Positions 29,965 to 37,731 of a DNA stretch of 64,000 nucleotides are shown here, piece by piece (position 1 is the stretch's first letter; every line of letters starts with the position of its first letter). The notes under the pieces were generated by a model, which saw only the letters and a list, made by a program, of their open reading frames with translations, was not told the origin of the DNA and ran no database searches. The DNA is from Bradyrhizobium sp. CCGUVB1N3 (GTDB lineage: Bacteria > Pseudomonadota > Alphaproteobacteria > Rhizobiales > Xanthobacteraceae), in assembly GCF_024199925.1 (NCBI RefSeq), contig NZ_JANADR010000001.1, positions 4,650,001 to 4,714,000 of the forward strand, written 5' to 3'. The position numbers and the translations under genes are program-made.

Positions 29965-30846
29965 CTAATGGTCAAGCGCGCTGGTCAGGGCCTTTATATT
30001 GTGCCTGACCATGTCAATGTAAGTGGGGGCAGGCCCCTTTTCGGCCGTCAAACCGTCCGAAATCAGGGTCCCGCCGACCTTTGAGCCGGTCTCCGCGGCG
30101 ATCCGCCGGATCAGCCGGTCGTCGCTGATATTTTCGAGGAAAACGGCCGGGATTTTCGCGGCCCGGATCTGGCTGATGATGCCGGCGATATCGCGGGCGC
30201 TGGGCTCGGTTTCGGTGGAAACACCGAGCGGAGCGATGAACTGGATACCGTATTCGGCGGCGAAATAGCCGAAGGCATCGTGGGTGGAGATCACCTTGCG
30301 CCGCTCGGGTGGGATTTTTGCGATGGCCTCGCGCACCTCGCGATCGAGCGTTTCGAGCTTTTCCAGATAGGCCTTGGCCTGGCCACGGAAAACTTCCGCA
30401 TCGTCAGGCGCAGCCGCAGCCAGTGCGCCCGCGATGTTGGTCACGTAGGTCTTGGCGTTGGGGATCGATTGCCAGGCATGCGGATCGGACTCCGAGCCGA
30501 GCTTGAGCGGCGCGATGCCGGCACTCGCGGTCACGACGGTCGCCTTGCTGCCTGAGGACTGCACGAGCCGCGGCAGCCAGCCCTCCAGACCGAGGCCATT
30601 GACGACGACGAGCTTCGCATCCGCGATCCGCTTCGCATCACCCGGCGCCGGCGTGTAGACGTGGACGTCGCCGTCGGCACCGACCAGCGTGGTGAGGTTG
30701 ATGCGATCGCCGCCGATATTGCGGACGAAATCGGCGAGGATCGAGAAGCTCGCGACCACGTTGAGCCGCTCCGCTGCTTGAAGCGGCGAGGCGATCAGCA
30801 AGGACGCAACGACGAGGAGCAGGAGGCGGTGCATCGCGAGACTCAC
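29965..30846 (-). CDS. znuA: zinc/manganese ABC transporter substrate-binding protein (cluster 9)
   Basis: 293 residues with a signal peptide ('LLLVVASLLIASPLQAAE'), periplasmic. The likely metal ligands are His62 in 'DVHVYTP', His123 in 'DPHAW', His189 in 'STHDAFGYF' and Asp264 in 'ISDGL'. It lacks the long His-rich loop of Escherichia coli ZnuA, so AztC-like is an alternative name. GTG 30846 overlaps the znuB stop; ATG 30834 is a second possible start. Metal choice is inferred from the Zur-like operator and neighbours. Confidence 0.9.
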   Translation of the reverse strand: MSLAMHRLLLLVVASLLIASPLQAAERLNVVASFSILADFVRNIGGDRINLTTLVGADGDVHVYTPAPGDAKRIADAKLVVVNGLGLEGWLPRLVQSSGSKATVVTASAGIAPLKLGSESDPHAWQSIPNAKTYVTNIAGALAAAAPDDAEVFRGQAKAYLEKLETLDREVREAIAKIPPERRKVISTHDAFGYFAAEYGIQFIAPLGVSTETEPSARDIAGIISQIRAAKIPAVFLENISDDRLIRRIAAETGSKVGGTLISDGLTAEKGPAPTYIDMVRHNIKALTSALDH

Positions 30847-31712
30847 GCTTCCAGATGCCGGCCGGGAAACATCTGCCGGACCAGCCCGCCGACGCTGCCA
30901 AAGAGCACGGAGACGACATAGAACGCGGTCGCGACCAGAATGATCGCCGGCCCTGAGGGAATCCGGGTCTGGAACGACAGCACGAGCCCGGCATAGCCGG
31001 ACACTGCAGCGGCGATGACGGCGATAGAGATCATCGCGGTGAGATCGCGCGACCAGAACCGCGCGATGCCGGCGGGCATGATCATCAGGCCGACCGCAAG
31101 CAGGGTGCCGAGCGCCTGAAAGCCGTTGACGAGATTGATGACGACGAGGGCGAGGAAGGCGAGATGCGCAACTCCTCCGGCGCGGCTCACCGTGCGCAGG
31201 AACAGCGGGTCGACGCTCTCGATCACCAGCGGACGGTAGATCACCGCAAGCACGAGAAGCGTGATCGTGGCGTTGAAGGCGACCACCAGCAGCGTCTGGT
31301 TGTCCATGGCGAGGATGTTGCCGAACAGCACGTGCAGCAGGTCGATATTGGTGCCCTTGATCGAGACGATGGTGACGCCCAGCGCCAGCGAAGCGAGATA
31401 AAAGGTCGCGAGCGAGGCGTCCTCCTTCAGGCCCGTCGAGCGCGCGACGACACCGGCGAGGATGGCCACCGCAAAGCCCGCGATCAGGCCGCCGGCGGTC
31501 ATTGCAAACAGATTGAGGCCGGAGAGCAGGAAGCCGATCGCGGCACCGGGGAGGATCGCATGCGCCATGGCGTCACCGACGAGGCTCATCCGCCGCAGCA
31601 TCAGGAACACGCCGATCGGCGCGCCGGCGAGCGACAGCGCGATCACGGCGGCGAGCGCGCGCCGCATGAACTCGAATTCGGTGAAGGGGCCGATCAGCGC
31701 GTCATACAGCAT
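30843..31712 (-). CDS. znuB: zinc ABC transporter permease
   Basis: 289 residues from ATG 31712, the ABC-3 metal permease family. Eight or so hydrophobic segments are visible. Typical signatures are 'MRRMSLVGDAMAHAILPGAAIGFLLSG' in split form, 'GLKEDASLATFYLASLALGV' and 'FQALGTLLAVGLMIMPAGIARFW'. The longer frame to 31763 lies in the znuC end and is not needed. The stop overlaps the binding-protein start by 4 bp (GTGA), and the start is 16 bp after znuC. Confidence 0.94.
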   Translation of the reverse strand: MLYDALIGPFTEFEFMRRALAAVIALSLAGAPIGVFLMLRRMSLVGDAMAHAILPGAAIGFLLSGLNLFAMTAGGLIAGFAVAILAGVVARSTGLKEDASLATFYLASLALGVTIVSIKGTNIDLLHVLFGNILAMDNQTLLVVAFNATITLLVLAVIYRPLVIESVDPLFLRTVSRAGGVAHLAFLALVVINLVNGFQALGTLLAVGLMIMPAGIARFWSRDLTAMISIAVIAAAVSGYAGLVLSFQTRIPSGPAIILVATAFYVVSVLFGSVGGLVRQMFPGRHLEA

Positions 31713-31728
31713 CTTGCAACATCTTGCG

Positions 31729-32484
31729 TCACGCCGCCTGCGAGCGGTCGTCATCGTCGGCACAGGCCGCCGCGCTGTCGTCGAATGCTTCGCACATCCG
31801 CATCGCGACCATGAGGTTCTCCGCCGTCAGCACCTCGGCGGTCGCACCCCAGGCCACCGGGCCACGCGCGAGCAGCAGCGTTTGCGGGAAGTGCGCCCGC
31901 ACCATCTCCATGTCGTGGAGCGCTGCGAGCACGGTGCGGCCCTCGCCATGCCAGCGCGTCACCAGCGCGAGCAGATCGGCCGTGGTCTTGCTGTCGATGG
32001 CGTTGAAGGGCTCATCCAGCACGATCAGACGCGCATCCTGGAGCAGCACGCGCGCGAACAGCACGCGCTGCATCTGCCCGCCGGAGAGCGTGCCGATCGG
32101 GCGGTTCTCGAAACCGTTCAGCCCGACGGCGGCGATCGCGCCCAGGATCTTGGCGCGCGCGGCTTTGCCGATGCCGCCGAACAGGCCGATCCCACGCCAC
32201 AGGCCCGTGCCGACGAAATCGAACACCGAGATCGGGAAGCTGCGGTCGATATCGGCGGTCTGCGGCAGGTAGGCGATATCGCGCGGATCGAGCCCGCCGA
32301 GGTGGATGCTGCCTGCGAGCGGCTTGAGGATGCCGACGATGCCGCGGAGCAGCGTCGACTTGCCGGCGCCGTTCGGCCCGATCACCGCGACCAGCGCCCC
32401 ACGCGCGATCTCACCCTTGAGGTGGTGCACCGCCGGGTGCCGGTCATAGCCGAGGGTGACATTGTGGAAACCGAGCGCCGCCAT
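31729..32484 (-). CDS. znuC: zinc ABC transporter ATP-binding protein
   Basis: 251 residues. Walker A 'GPNGAGKST', Q-loop 'YLPQTADIDRSFP', signature 'LSGGQMQRVLFARVL' and Walker B 'LIVLDEPF' are all complete, and the switch His is in 'ALHDMEMV'. The C terminus carries a run of acidic residues ('CADDDDRS'). It powers the ZnuB permease. It starts 3 bp after the His-rich small protein. Confidence 0.95.
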   Translation of the reverse strand: MAALGFHNVTLGYDRHPAVHHLKGEIARGALVAVIGPNGAGKSTLLRGIVGILKPLAGSIHLGGLDPRDIAYLPQTADIDRSFPISVFDFVGTGLWRGIGLFGGIGKAARAKILGAIAAVGLNGFENRPIGTLSGGQMQRVLFARVLLQDARLIVLDEPFNAIDSKTTADLLALVTRWHGEGRTVLAALHDMEMVRAHFPQTLLLARGPVAWGATAEVLTAENLMVAMRMCEAFDDSAAACADDDDRSQAA

Positions 32485-32487
32485 GCC

Positions 32488-32712
32488 TCACCTCATCGCC
32501 AGAAAGACCATGCCCCAGAGCACCGCGCAGACGGCCAGTGCCGCAGCCAGGCGGCCCGCCAGGGTCATGCGCAGGATCGACCAGGGCGCGGCCTGGGCCG
32601 GGTGCGGCGCCAAGGGATCGTGGACATGGGCGTGCGTGTGGTCGTGCCCATGGGAATGGGCGTCGTCATGGGAATGGTCGTGATGGTGGGCGTGGGACGC
32701 GGCAGGAACCAT
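32488..32712 (-). CDS. His-rich small membrane protein, first gene of zinc operon
   Basis: 74 residues, unknown function. Residues about 7-33 are packed with His and Asp ('HAHHHDHSHDDAHSHGHDH'). After a Pro/Ala linker there is one C-terminal helix ('LAAALAVCAVLWGMVFLA') ending 'MR'. It starts 8 bp downstream of the Zur-like palindrome and ends 3 bp before znuC, so it is the promoter-proximal gene of the operon. A metal-buffering or delivery role at the membrane is inferred from composition and position only. Confidence 0.8.
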   Translation of the reverse strand: MVPAASHAHHHDHSHDDAHSHGHDHTHAHVHDPLAPHPAQAAPWSILRMTLAGRLAAALAVCAVLWGMVFLAMR

Positions 32713-32720
32713 CTGGAAAC

Positions 32721-32733
32721 GTTATATTATAAC
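32721..32733 (-). promoter_or_regulatory. Zur-like operator of the zinc operon
   Basis: GTTATATTATAAC, a perfect palindrome around a central T, is set in a GC-rich region and placed 8 bp before the first start codon. It matches the GTTATA-N-TATAAC core known for alphaproteobacterial Zur sites. It implies repression when Zn is plentiful. Confidence 0.82.
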
Positions 32734-32757
32734 ATTACCCCTGTCCACGCCCCCTCC

Positions 32758-32797
32758 GTCATTCCGGGGCGGCTCGAAGAGCCGAACCCGGAATGAC
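32758..32797. repeat. palindromic intergenic repeat, 'GTCATTCCGGGGCG' family, copy 3 (minimal)
   Basis: A 40-bp hairpin GTCATTCCGGGG...GGCTC-GAA-GAGCC...CCCGGAATGAC. It is the shortest and cleanest member in the window. It lies between the zinc operon promoter and the stop of the permease gene. Confidence 0.85.
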
Positions 32798-32811
32798 GTC
32801 CCAAAACGCTC

Positions 32812-33312
32812 TCACGGCTTGCCAATCACCATGGCGATGGCTGCGGCCACGAACGGAAATGGCACCGAGACGGCGCAGCGGAACCAGACGAAACGAGCCG
32901 GCATGAAGGGGATTTCCCACAGGATCACCCGCTGGAAGGCGAACAGCGCCCAGGCGACGACATAGGCGACCACCTGAGGGACGCCGCCGCCGGACTTCAA
33001 CGCCACCGTGCCGATGGAGAAGCCGATCACGGGGCCGCCGGGCGTGGCAGCGCCGGCAACCACAGCGGTCGCCACCCCAAGCCAGCCGCTATCAGGCCCG
33101 AGCCAGCCAGTGATCACCTCCTGCGGGATGATCGCGGCGATGTAGCCGGAGCCGATTACACCCAGCGCGATCCGCGGCACGATGTTGATGAAATCCATCG
33201 ACCCTTCGCGCAGCGAGGCCTTGAACACCGGCTTGCCCCGGCGAAAAGCGATCAGGCCGACGCCGAGCACCGAGCCCCACAACAGGATGTCGATGAGAAG
33301 CGCAGCGCTCAC
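32812..33312 (-). CDS. permease half-protein, PF03773-like, C-terminal-type partner
   Basis: 166 residues from GTG 33312, which overlaps the preceding gene's stop (GTGA). Four to five membrane helices are present. The key stretch is 'LGPDSGWLGVATAVVAGAATPGGP' in the middle, matching 'LGPNSGLTGLLIGTAFGAILPGGP' of the other protein, and both end in 'WEIPxMxxxFxxWR'. ArsP/UPF0718 permeases contain this unit twice in one chain. Here each unit is a separate gene, so they probably assemble as a heterodimer. The substrate is unknown. Confidence 0.82.
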   Translation of the reverse strand: MSAALLIDILLWGSVLGVGLIAFRRGKPVFKASLREGSMDFINIVPRIALGVIGSGYIAAIIPQEVITGWLGPDSGWLGVATAVVAGAATPGGPVIGFSIGTVALKSGGGVPQVVAYVVAWALFAFQRVILWEIPFMPARFVWFRCAVSVPFPFVAAAIAMVIGKP

Positions 33313-33920
33313 GTCTCGTCGTCCTTTGCATCGCGCTTCGGATAGAGCCGGACATAGACGAAGCGGCCGAGCGCGCCGGCGAGCACCGGCAGCGGCAGCG
33401 AGATCACGATCCGCCACAGCGTGAAATCCGTGCCCATGATCGGGATTTCCCAGGCGACCGCCCGGCCGTAGCCGATCAGGGTCCAGCTCACGACCATGGC
33501 GATGGTGGCGCCGAAATCGGCGCCGACCGCGAGCAGCGCGCTCGCCACCGGATAGGCGGTGAAGGGCCCGCCCGGCAGGATCGCGCCGAAGGCGGTACCG
33601 ATCAAAAGGCCCGTCAGGCCGGAGTTCGGCCCGAGCGAGCGCGACACCTTCTCGTGCGGCAGGATCTCCGAGATGAAGGCCCCGAGCAGGCAGCCGGCGA
33701 GCACGCGCGGCAGGATGCCGGAGAACAGCGAGAGGTCGTGGGTGAGAATGTCGAGGACGCCGTCGGTGCCGTCACGCCGCCAGACCAGCGCCGCGCTCAC
33801 CGCCACCAACGCTGCGATGATGATGGTCGACCAGCCGACCGGCTTGCGGATGCGCCCCGGCCGCGGCTCGGACTCCGCGTCCTCGGCAGGCGCCGGATTG
33901 TTCGGGGAAGGTTCTGACAA
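33309..33920 (-). CDS. permease half-protein, PF03773-like, N-terminal-type partner
   Basis: 203 residues. The start is a TTG at 33920, as no ATG is in frame nearby, so the exact N terminus is uncertain. A Pro/Glu-rich cytosolic lead of about 28 residues is followed by a helix ('WSTIIIAALVAVSAALVW') and the permease unit with 'LGAFISEILPHEKVSRSLGP', 'GGPFTAYPVASALLAVGADFG', and 'AWEIPIMGTDFTLWR'. Partner of the downstream gene, with which it overlaps by 4 bp. Confidence 0.8.
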   Translation of the reverse strand: MSEPSPNNPAPAEDAESEPRPGRIRKPVGWSTIIIAALVAVSAALVWRRDGTDGVLDILTHDLSLFSGILPRVLAGCLLGAFISEILPHEKVSRSLGPNSGLTGLLIGTAFGAILPGGPFTAYPVASALLAVGADFGATIAMVVSWTLIGYGRAVAWEIPIMGTDFTLWRIVISLPLPVLAGALGRFVYVRLYPKRDAKDDET

Positions 33921-34093
33921 CGGGCTCGGGTCGGATCGAGGGGATGCCCGTTCTGCTTAAGGGCGCCGCCGACGCGATGCAAACACAGTGATGGCGGGGG
34001 CGATGCGCGCCTCGCGCAGGGCTATGCGAGGAGCGAGGCAAATTCCGCGCAGCAAAAAAGGCGGCCGCAAGACGCGACCACCTTTTTTGTTCT

Positions 34094-34195
34094 GTCATTC
34101 CGGGGCGATGCGCAGCATCGAACTATGGTGCGCAATTGCGCACCTGAGAATCTCGAGATTCCGGGTCTGGTGCTGACGCACCATCCCGGAATGAC
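34094..34195. repeat. palindromic intergenic repeat, 'GTCATTCCGGGGCG' family, copy 4
   Basis: The ends are GTCATTCCGGGGCGATGCGC and 'CCATCCCGGAATGAC', with inner 'GGTGCGCAATTGCGCACC' (palindromic) and 'GAATCTCGAGATTC'. It ends 11 bp after the sodB stop (minus strand) and could terminate it. Confidence 0.85.
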
Positions 34196-34206
34196 GGAGT
34201 GAAGCC

Positions 34207-34803
34207 TCACGCCTTGTCGAACAGCGACTCCACGTATTCCCAGTTCACGAGGTTCTCGACGAACGCCTTCAGATAGTCCGGACGGCGGTTGCGGTAGTCG
34301 ATGTAGTAGGAGTGCTCCCAGACGTCGCAGCCGAGGATCGGGGTGGCGCCGTGCACCAGCGGATTCTCGCCGTTCGCCGTCTTGGAGATCTCGAGCTTGC
34401 CGTTCTTCACGGACAGCCAAGCCCAGCCGGAGCCGAACTGGCCGACGCCGGCCGCCTGGAAGTCCGTCTTGAACTTCTCGAAGCCGCCGAGGTCCTCGTT
34501 GATCTTCTTCTCGAGCTTGCCCGGCAGCTTGGTGCCGCCGCCATTGGGCTTCATCCAGCTCCAGAAGTGGATGTGGTTGTAGTGCTGGCCGGCATTGTTG
34601 AAGACCGCCGGGTTCTTCCCGAAGGAGCCCTTCACGATCTCCTCAAGGGACTTGCCTTCCCATTCGGTCCCCTTGAGCGCGTTGTTGCCGTTGGTGACGT
34701 AGGCCTGATGATGCTTGTCGTGGTGATATTCCAGCGTTTCCTTCGACATGTATTGGCCGAGGGCGTCATAGGCGTAAGGGAGTGGGGGGAGCGTAAAGGT
34801 CAT
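34207..34803 (-). CDS. sodB: superoxide dismutase (Fe/Mn family)
   Basis: 198 residues from ATG 34803, which gives the standard 'MTFTLPPLPYAYDALGQYMS' N terminus; an open frame runs further upstream. The metal ligands are His in 'HHDKHHQAYV', His in 'HYNHIHFW', and Asp and His in 'DVWEHSYYIDYRNRRPDYL'. It turns superoxide into H2O2 and O2. Fe versus Mn is hard to tell; 'GQFGSGWAWL' and the Gln there favour the Fe type. No signal peptide, so cytosolic. Confidence 0.96.
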   Translation of the reverse strand: MTFTLPPLPYAYDALGQYMSKETLEYHHDKHHQAYVTNGNNALKGTEWEGKSLEEIVKGSFGKNPAVFNNAGQHYNHIHFWSWMKPNGGGTKLPGKLEKKINEDLGGFEKFKTDFQAAGVGQFGSGWAWLSVKNGKLEISKTANGENPLVHGATPILGCDVWEHSYYIDYRNRRPDYLKAFVENLVNWEYVESLFDKA

Positions 34804-35045
34804 GGGTTCTTGTCCGCAACTGGGTGGGGAACGTGTTCTAACGGTCACCCCTTATAGAAGGTTCCTGCGCTGTTAAATACCTCAGAATTTGCGAAAACGC
34901 CTGATGCGACGGCATGGCCTCACTGCGCACCGTACAAGATCAGGCCCGCAACCAGGCGCGCCGAAGGGGCGTAAAATATCATTGCCTTTGAAGCGTTTAA
35001 GAGAGAACGAATGCATCCTCGCGCGGAGTTAGCAAAGGCGGACCC

Positions 35046-35573
35046 ATGAGCATCGAGATCGACATCTTGAACGGCGACGCCTCATGGCCGATCGCCGAGC
35101 CGCTGTTCAAGGCGGTCTGGCCGCGCGATGCCGTAGAGAAGCGGCCCTGGGGCCACATCAAATGGGCCAATACCGAGCTTCGCGTGCTGATTGAGGCGCC
35201 CGAGGGCGGACTTGCCTGTCATGTGGGCATCTACTTCCGCACCATCACCTGGAACGGCCGCAAGGTCCATATTGGCGGCATCGGCGGCGTCTGCACGCGC
35301 GAGGACTGCCGTGGTCGCGGCTACGCGACGCTCGCAATCGATGCCGCTATTCACACCATGCGCGCCAACGAGGCGGTCCGCTTCGCGCTCCTGTTCTGCG
35401 AGCCGCATAATTTCGCGTTCTACCAGGCTCGTAACTGGCATCCTTTCACCGGCGATGTCTATTGCGAGCAGCCGGAGGGACGGATCCGCTTCGACTGTAC
35501 GGCGCCGTTCGTCTTCGACATCGTCCGCGCGCCGCGCCTGGGCACCATCGACCTATGCGGCCTGCCGTGGTGA
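35046..35573 (+). CDS. GNAT-family N-acetyltransferase
   Basis: 175 residues. Motif A is 'GGIGGVCTREDCRGRGYATLAIDAAIHTM', with the Q/RxxGxG/A core 'CRGRGYA'. The following strand is 'RFALLFCEPHNFAFYQARNW'. Substrate unknown. The ATG at 35046 follows AAAGGCGGACCC. Next to the MATE pump but with a separate promoter region, so a drug-modifying role would be a guess. Confidence 0.85.
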   Translation: MSIEIDILNGDASWPIAEPLFKAVWPRDAVEKRPWGHIKWANTELRVLIEAPEGGLACHVGIYFRTITWNGRKVHIGGIGGVCTREDCRGRGYATLAIDAAIHTMRANEAVRFALLFCEPHNFAFYQARNWHPFTGDVYCEQPEGRIRFDCTAPFVFDIVRAPRLGTIDLCGLPW

Positions 35574-35653
35574 GCCCTGCGTGAACGGACGGCTGGCGCT
35601 CATCACACCTGCCTTATAATACGTCAACCATCATCCAATTCCGCCGGTGACGC

Positions 35654-37075
35654 ATGACGATCGACGCCCCCATAGACGCCGCACCGTCGCGTGCCCCGAC
35701 CGCCTCGCGTGCCCAGGCCGCCTCGCGTGCCCCGGTGAACTCTCCCATCGCCAGTCTTTTGACCGCGCCGATCCTGCCGACGCTGCTCAGGCTCGCGATC
35801 CCCAACATGATCGCGATGGTCGGCAGCACGCTGGTCGCGATCGCCGAGACCTCTTATATCGGCCGGCTCGGCACCATTCCGCTGGCCGCGATAGCGCTGG
35901 TATTTCCCTTCGCAATGCTGACGCAGATGATGAGCGCGGGCGCGATGGGCGGCGGCGTATCGTCCGCGATCAGCCGCGCGCTCGGCGCGGGCGACCGGGA
36001 TCGCGCCGCGACGCTGGCGCTGCATGCCGCAATCATCGGCATTTGCGGCGGACTGTTCTTCACCGTGATGATGCTGCTCTTCGGCCGCAACTTCTTCACG
36101 CTGCTCGGCGGCCACGGCAACGTTCTCGAAGAAGCCTGCAATTATTCGCAGGTGCTGTTCTCCGGCGCGATCGCGATCTGGCTGGTCAACACGCTCGCAT
36201 CCGTGATCCGCGGCACCGGCGACATGCGCCTGCCCTCGATGACGCTGATCGGCGCGAGCCTGGTGCAGGTCGCGGTCGGCGGCACGCTGGGGCTTGGCCT
36301 GTTCGGCGTGCCGCAACTCGGCATGCGTGGCGTCGCCTCCGGCCAGCTCATCGCCTTCACGTGTGCTGCAGTCTTCTTCGTCTGGTATCTGCTCGCGGGC
36401 CGCAGCCGCCTGCCGCTGAATTTCGGCACGTTCCGGTTCGAGCGCGGCATGTTCCTCGACATCCTCAAGGTCGGCGCGGTCGCCTGCCTGTCGCCGCTGC
36501 AAACCGTGCTCACCATCCTGATCTTCACGAAGATTCTCGCAAGCTTCGGCACCGAGACGCTCGCCGGCTATGGCATCGGCTCGCGGCTGGAATTTCTGCT
36601 GATCCCGATCACCTTCGCCTTTGGCATCGCCTCGGTGCCGATGGTCGGCATGGCGATCGGCGCCGGACAGTTGCAGCGCGCGCGGCGCGTCGCCTGGACG
36701 GCGGCTGCGGCGGCCGGCGTCACCGTCGGCCTGATCGGCCTCGTCGTCGCGCTCAATCCGGCGCTGTGGGTCTCGCTCTTCACCCGCGATGCCGGCGTCA
36801 CGGCCGCGGCGCACAGCTATTTTCACTGGGCGGGGCCGGCCTTCGTCTTCTTTGGCGTCGGCGTGTCGCTGTATTTCTCCTCGCAAGGCGCCGCGCGCGT
36901 CGGTGGCCCGGTGCTTGCGTCCACAGCGCGGCTCCTGATCGTTGCCGTCGGCGGCGTCGCGCTCACGACTGCTCAGGCACCGGCCTGGACCCTGTTCGCC
37001 CTGGTCGGCGGCGCCATGACGGTATTCGGGTTGTCCACCGCAACCTCCGTTGCCCTGGTGCGCTGGGGCAAATGA
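35654..37075 (+). CDS. MATE-family efflux transporter
   Basis: 473 residues, twelve membrane segments expected. The N-terminal bundle begins 'LLTAPILPTLLRLAIPNMIAMVGSTLVAIAETSYIGRLG', typical for the NorM-like or DinF-like group, and 'GAMGGGVSSAISRALGAGD' is a MATE hallmark; the second half repeats it at 'IGSRLEFLLIPITFAFGIASVPMVGMAIGAG'. It exports cationic compounds with Na+ or H+. The first 30 residues are a low-complexity Ser/Arg/Ala stretch made by an 18-bp triplicated unit (see 35687). Start ATG 35654 has only a weak ribosome site. Confidence 0.93.
   Translation: MTIDAPIDAAPSRAPTASRAQAASRAPVNSPIASLLTAPILPTLLRLAIPNMIAMVGSTLVAIAETSYIGRLGTIPLAAIALVFPFAMLTQMMSAGAMGGGVSSAISRALGAGDRDRAATLALHAAIIGICGGLFFTVMMLLFGRNFFTLLGGHGNVLEEACNYSQVLFSGAIAIWLVNTLASVIRGTGDMRLPSMTLIGASLVQVAVGGTLGLGLFGVPQLGMRGVASGQLIAFTCAAVFFVWYLLAGRSRLPLNFGTFRFERGMFLDILKVGAVACLSPLQTVLTILIFTKILASFGTETLAGYGIGSRLEFLLIPITFAFGIASVPMVGMAIGAGQLQRARRVAWTAAAAAGVTVGLIGLVVALNPALWVSLFTRDAGVTAAAHSYFHWAGPAFVFFGVGVSLYFSSQGAARVGGPVLASTARLLIVAVGGVALTTAQAPAWTLFALVGGAMTVFGLSTATSVALVRWGK
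35687..35734 (+). repeat. three 18-bp tandem units inside the MATE gene 5' end
   Basis: TCGCGTGCCC recurs at 35687, 35705 and 35723 with 18-bp spacing. It encodes SRAPTA, SRAQAA, SRAPVN. Being a multiple of 3, copy number changes would keep the frame. Confidence 0.85.
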
Positions 37076-37154
37076 ACGCGGGAATGTGATGCAGCCGCGC
37101 GTTGCATGATGGCGATTTGCTGCTATGGAGACGCCTCCATTTTCGGGGCTCTCC

Positions 37155-37595
37155 ATGATCCGCAGATTCGCTGTTCTCGTCGCCTGCCTCGCTGCGCTGT
37201 TCGGCGCGCCCTCAGCACGCGCGCAGAGCGCGGATGCGAGCGGGACCTGGCTGACCCAGGCAGGTGATGCACGCGTCAAGGTCAGCAAATGCGGCGGCGG
37301 CATCTGCGGCGTCATCGTCTGGCTGAAGGAGCCCTACGACACCGCGAGCGGCCAGCCCGCCAGCGACAGCAAGAATCCAAATCCTGCCCTCGCCAGGCGC
37401 CCACTGATCGGATTGCCGTTGTTCAGCGGGATGCAGCCCTCAGGCCCGAACAAATGGTCGGGCCAGATCTACAACGCCGATGACGGCAATGCCTATGCGA
37501 GCCACATCTCCGTCACCGGCACCGATACGCTACGCGTCGAAGGCTGCGTCGGCGCGCTCTGCGGCGGCGAGACCTGGACGCGGGTCGGCCGCTGA
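37155..37595 (+). CDS. DUF2147 secreted protein
   Basis: 146 residues from ATG 37155; an in-frame start at 37125 would only add residues before the signal peptide. The signal peptide ends at 'SARAQSADA'. The DUF2147 body begins 'SGTWLTQAGDARVKVSKCGGGICGVIVWLKEPYD' and ends 'RVEGCVGALCGGETWTRV', with two Cys pairs likely disulfide-bonded in the periplasm. The family is a beta-barrel fold often encoded in Rhizobiales; its role is unknown. Confidence 0.9.
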   Translation: MIRRFAVLVACLAALFGAPSARAQSADASGTWLTQAGDARVKVSKCGGGICGVIVWLKEPYDTASGQPASDSKNPNPALARRPLIGLPLFSGMQPSGPNKWSGQIYNADDGNAYASHISVTGTDTLRVEGCVGALCGGETWTRVGR

Positions 37596-37610
37596 TTTGG
37601 TCACTCTCAT

Positions 37611-37725
37611 GTCCCGGACGCGCTGCAGCGTGCAACGCTGCTGCGCAGAGCCGGGACCCACACGGTTATAGGCCCCGGCTCTGCAGCGCATCACTTACGT
37701 GCTGCGCTGCGTCCGGGGCACGAGA
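37611..37725. repeat. intergenic inverted repeat, 'GTCCCGGACGCGCTGC' family, copy 2
   Basis: The same outer arms as 17231-17369 (GTCCCGGACGCGCTGC and TGCGTCCGGGGCACGAGA) and the same inner pair. It lies between the convergent DUF2147 and DUF3095 genes. Confidence 0.85.
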
Positions 37726-37731
37726 ATGGTT

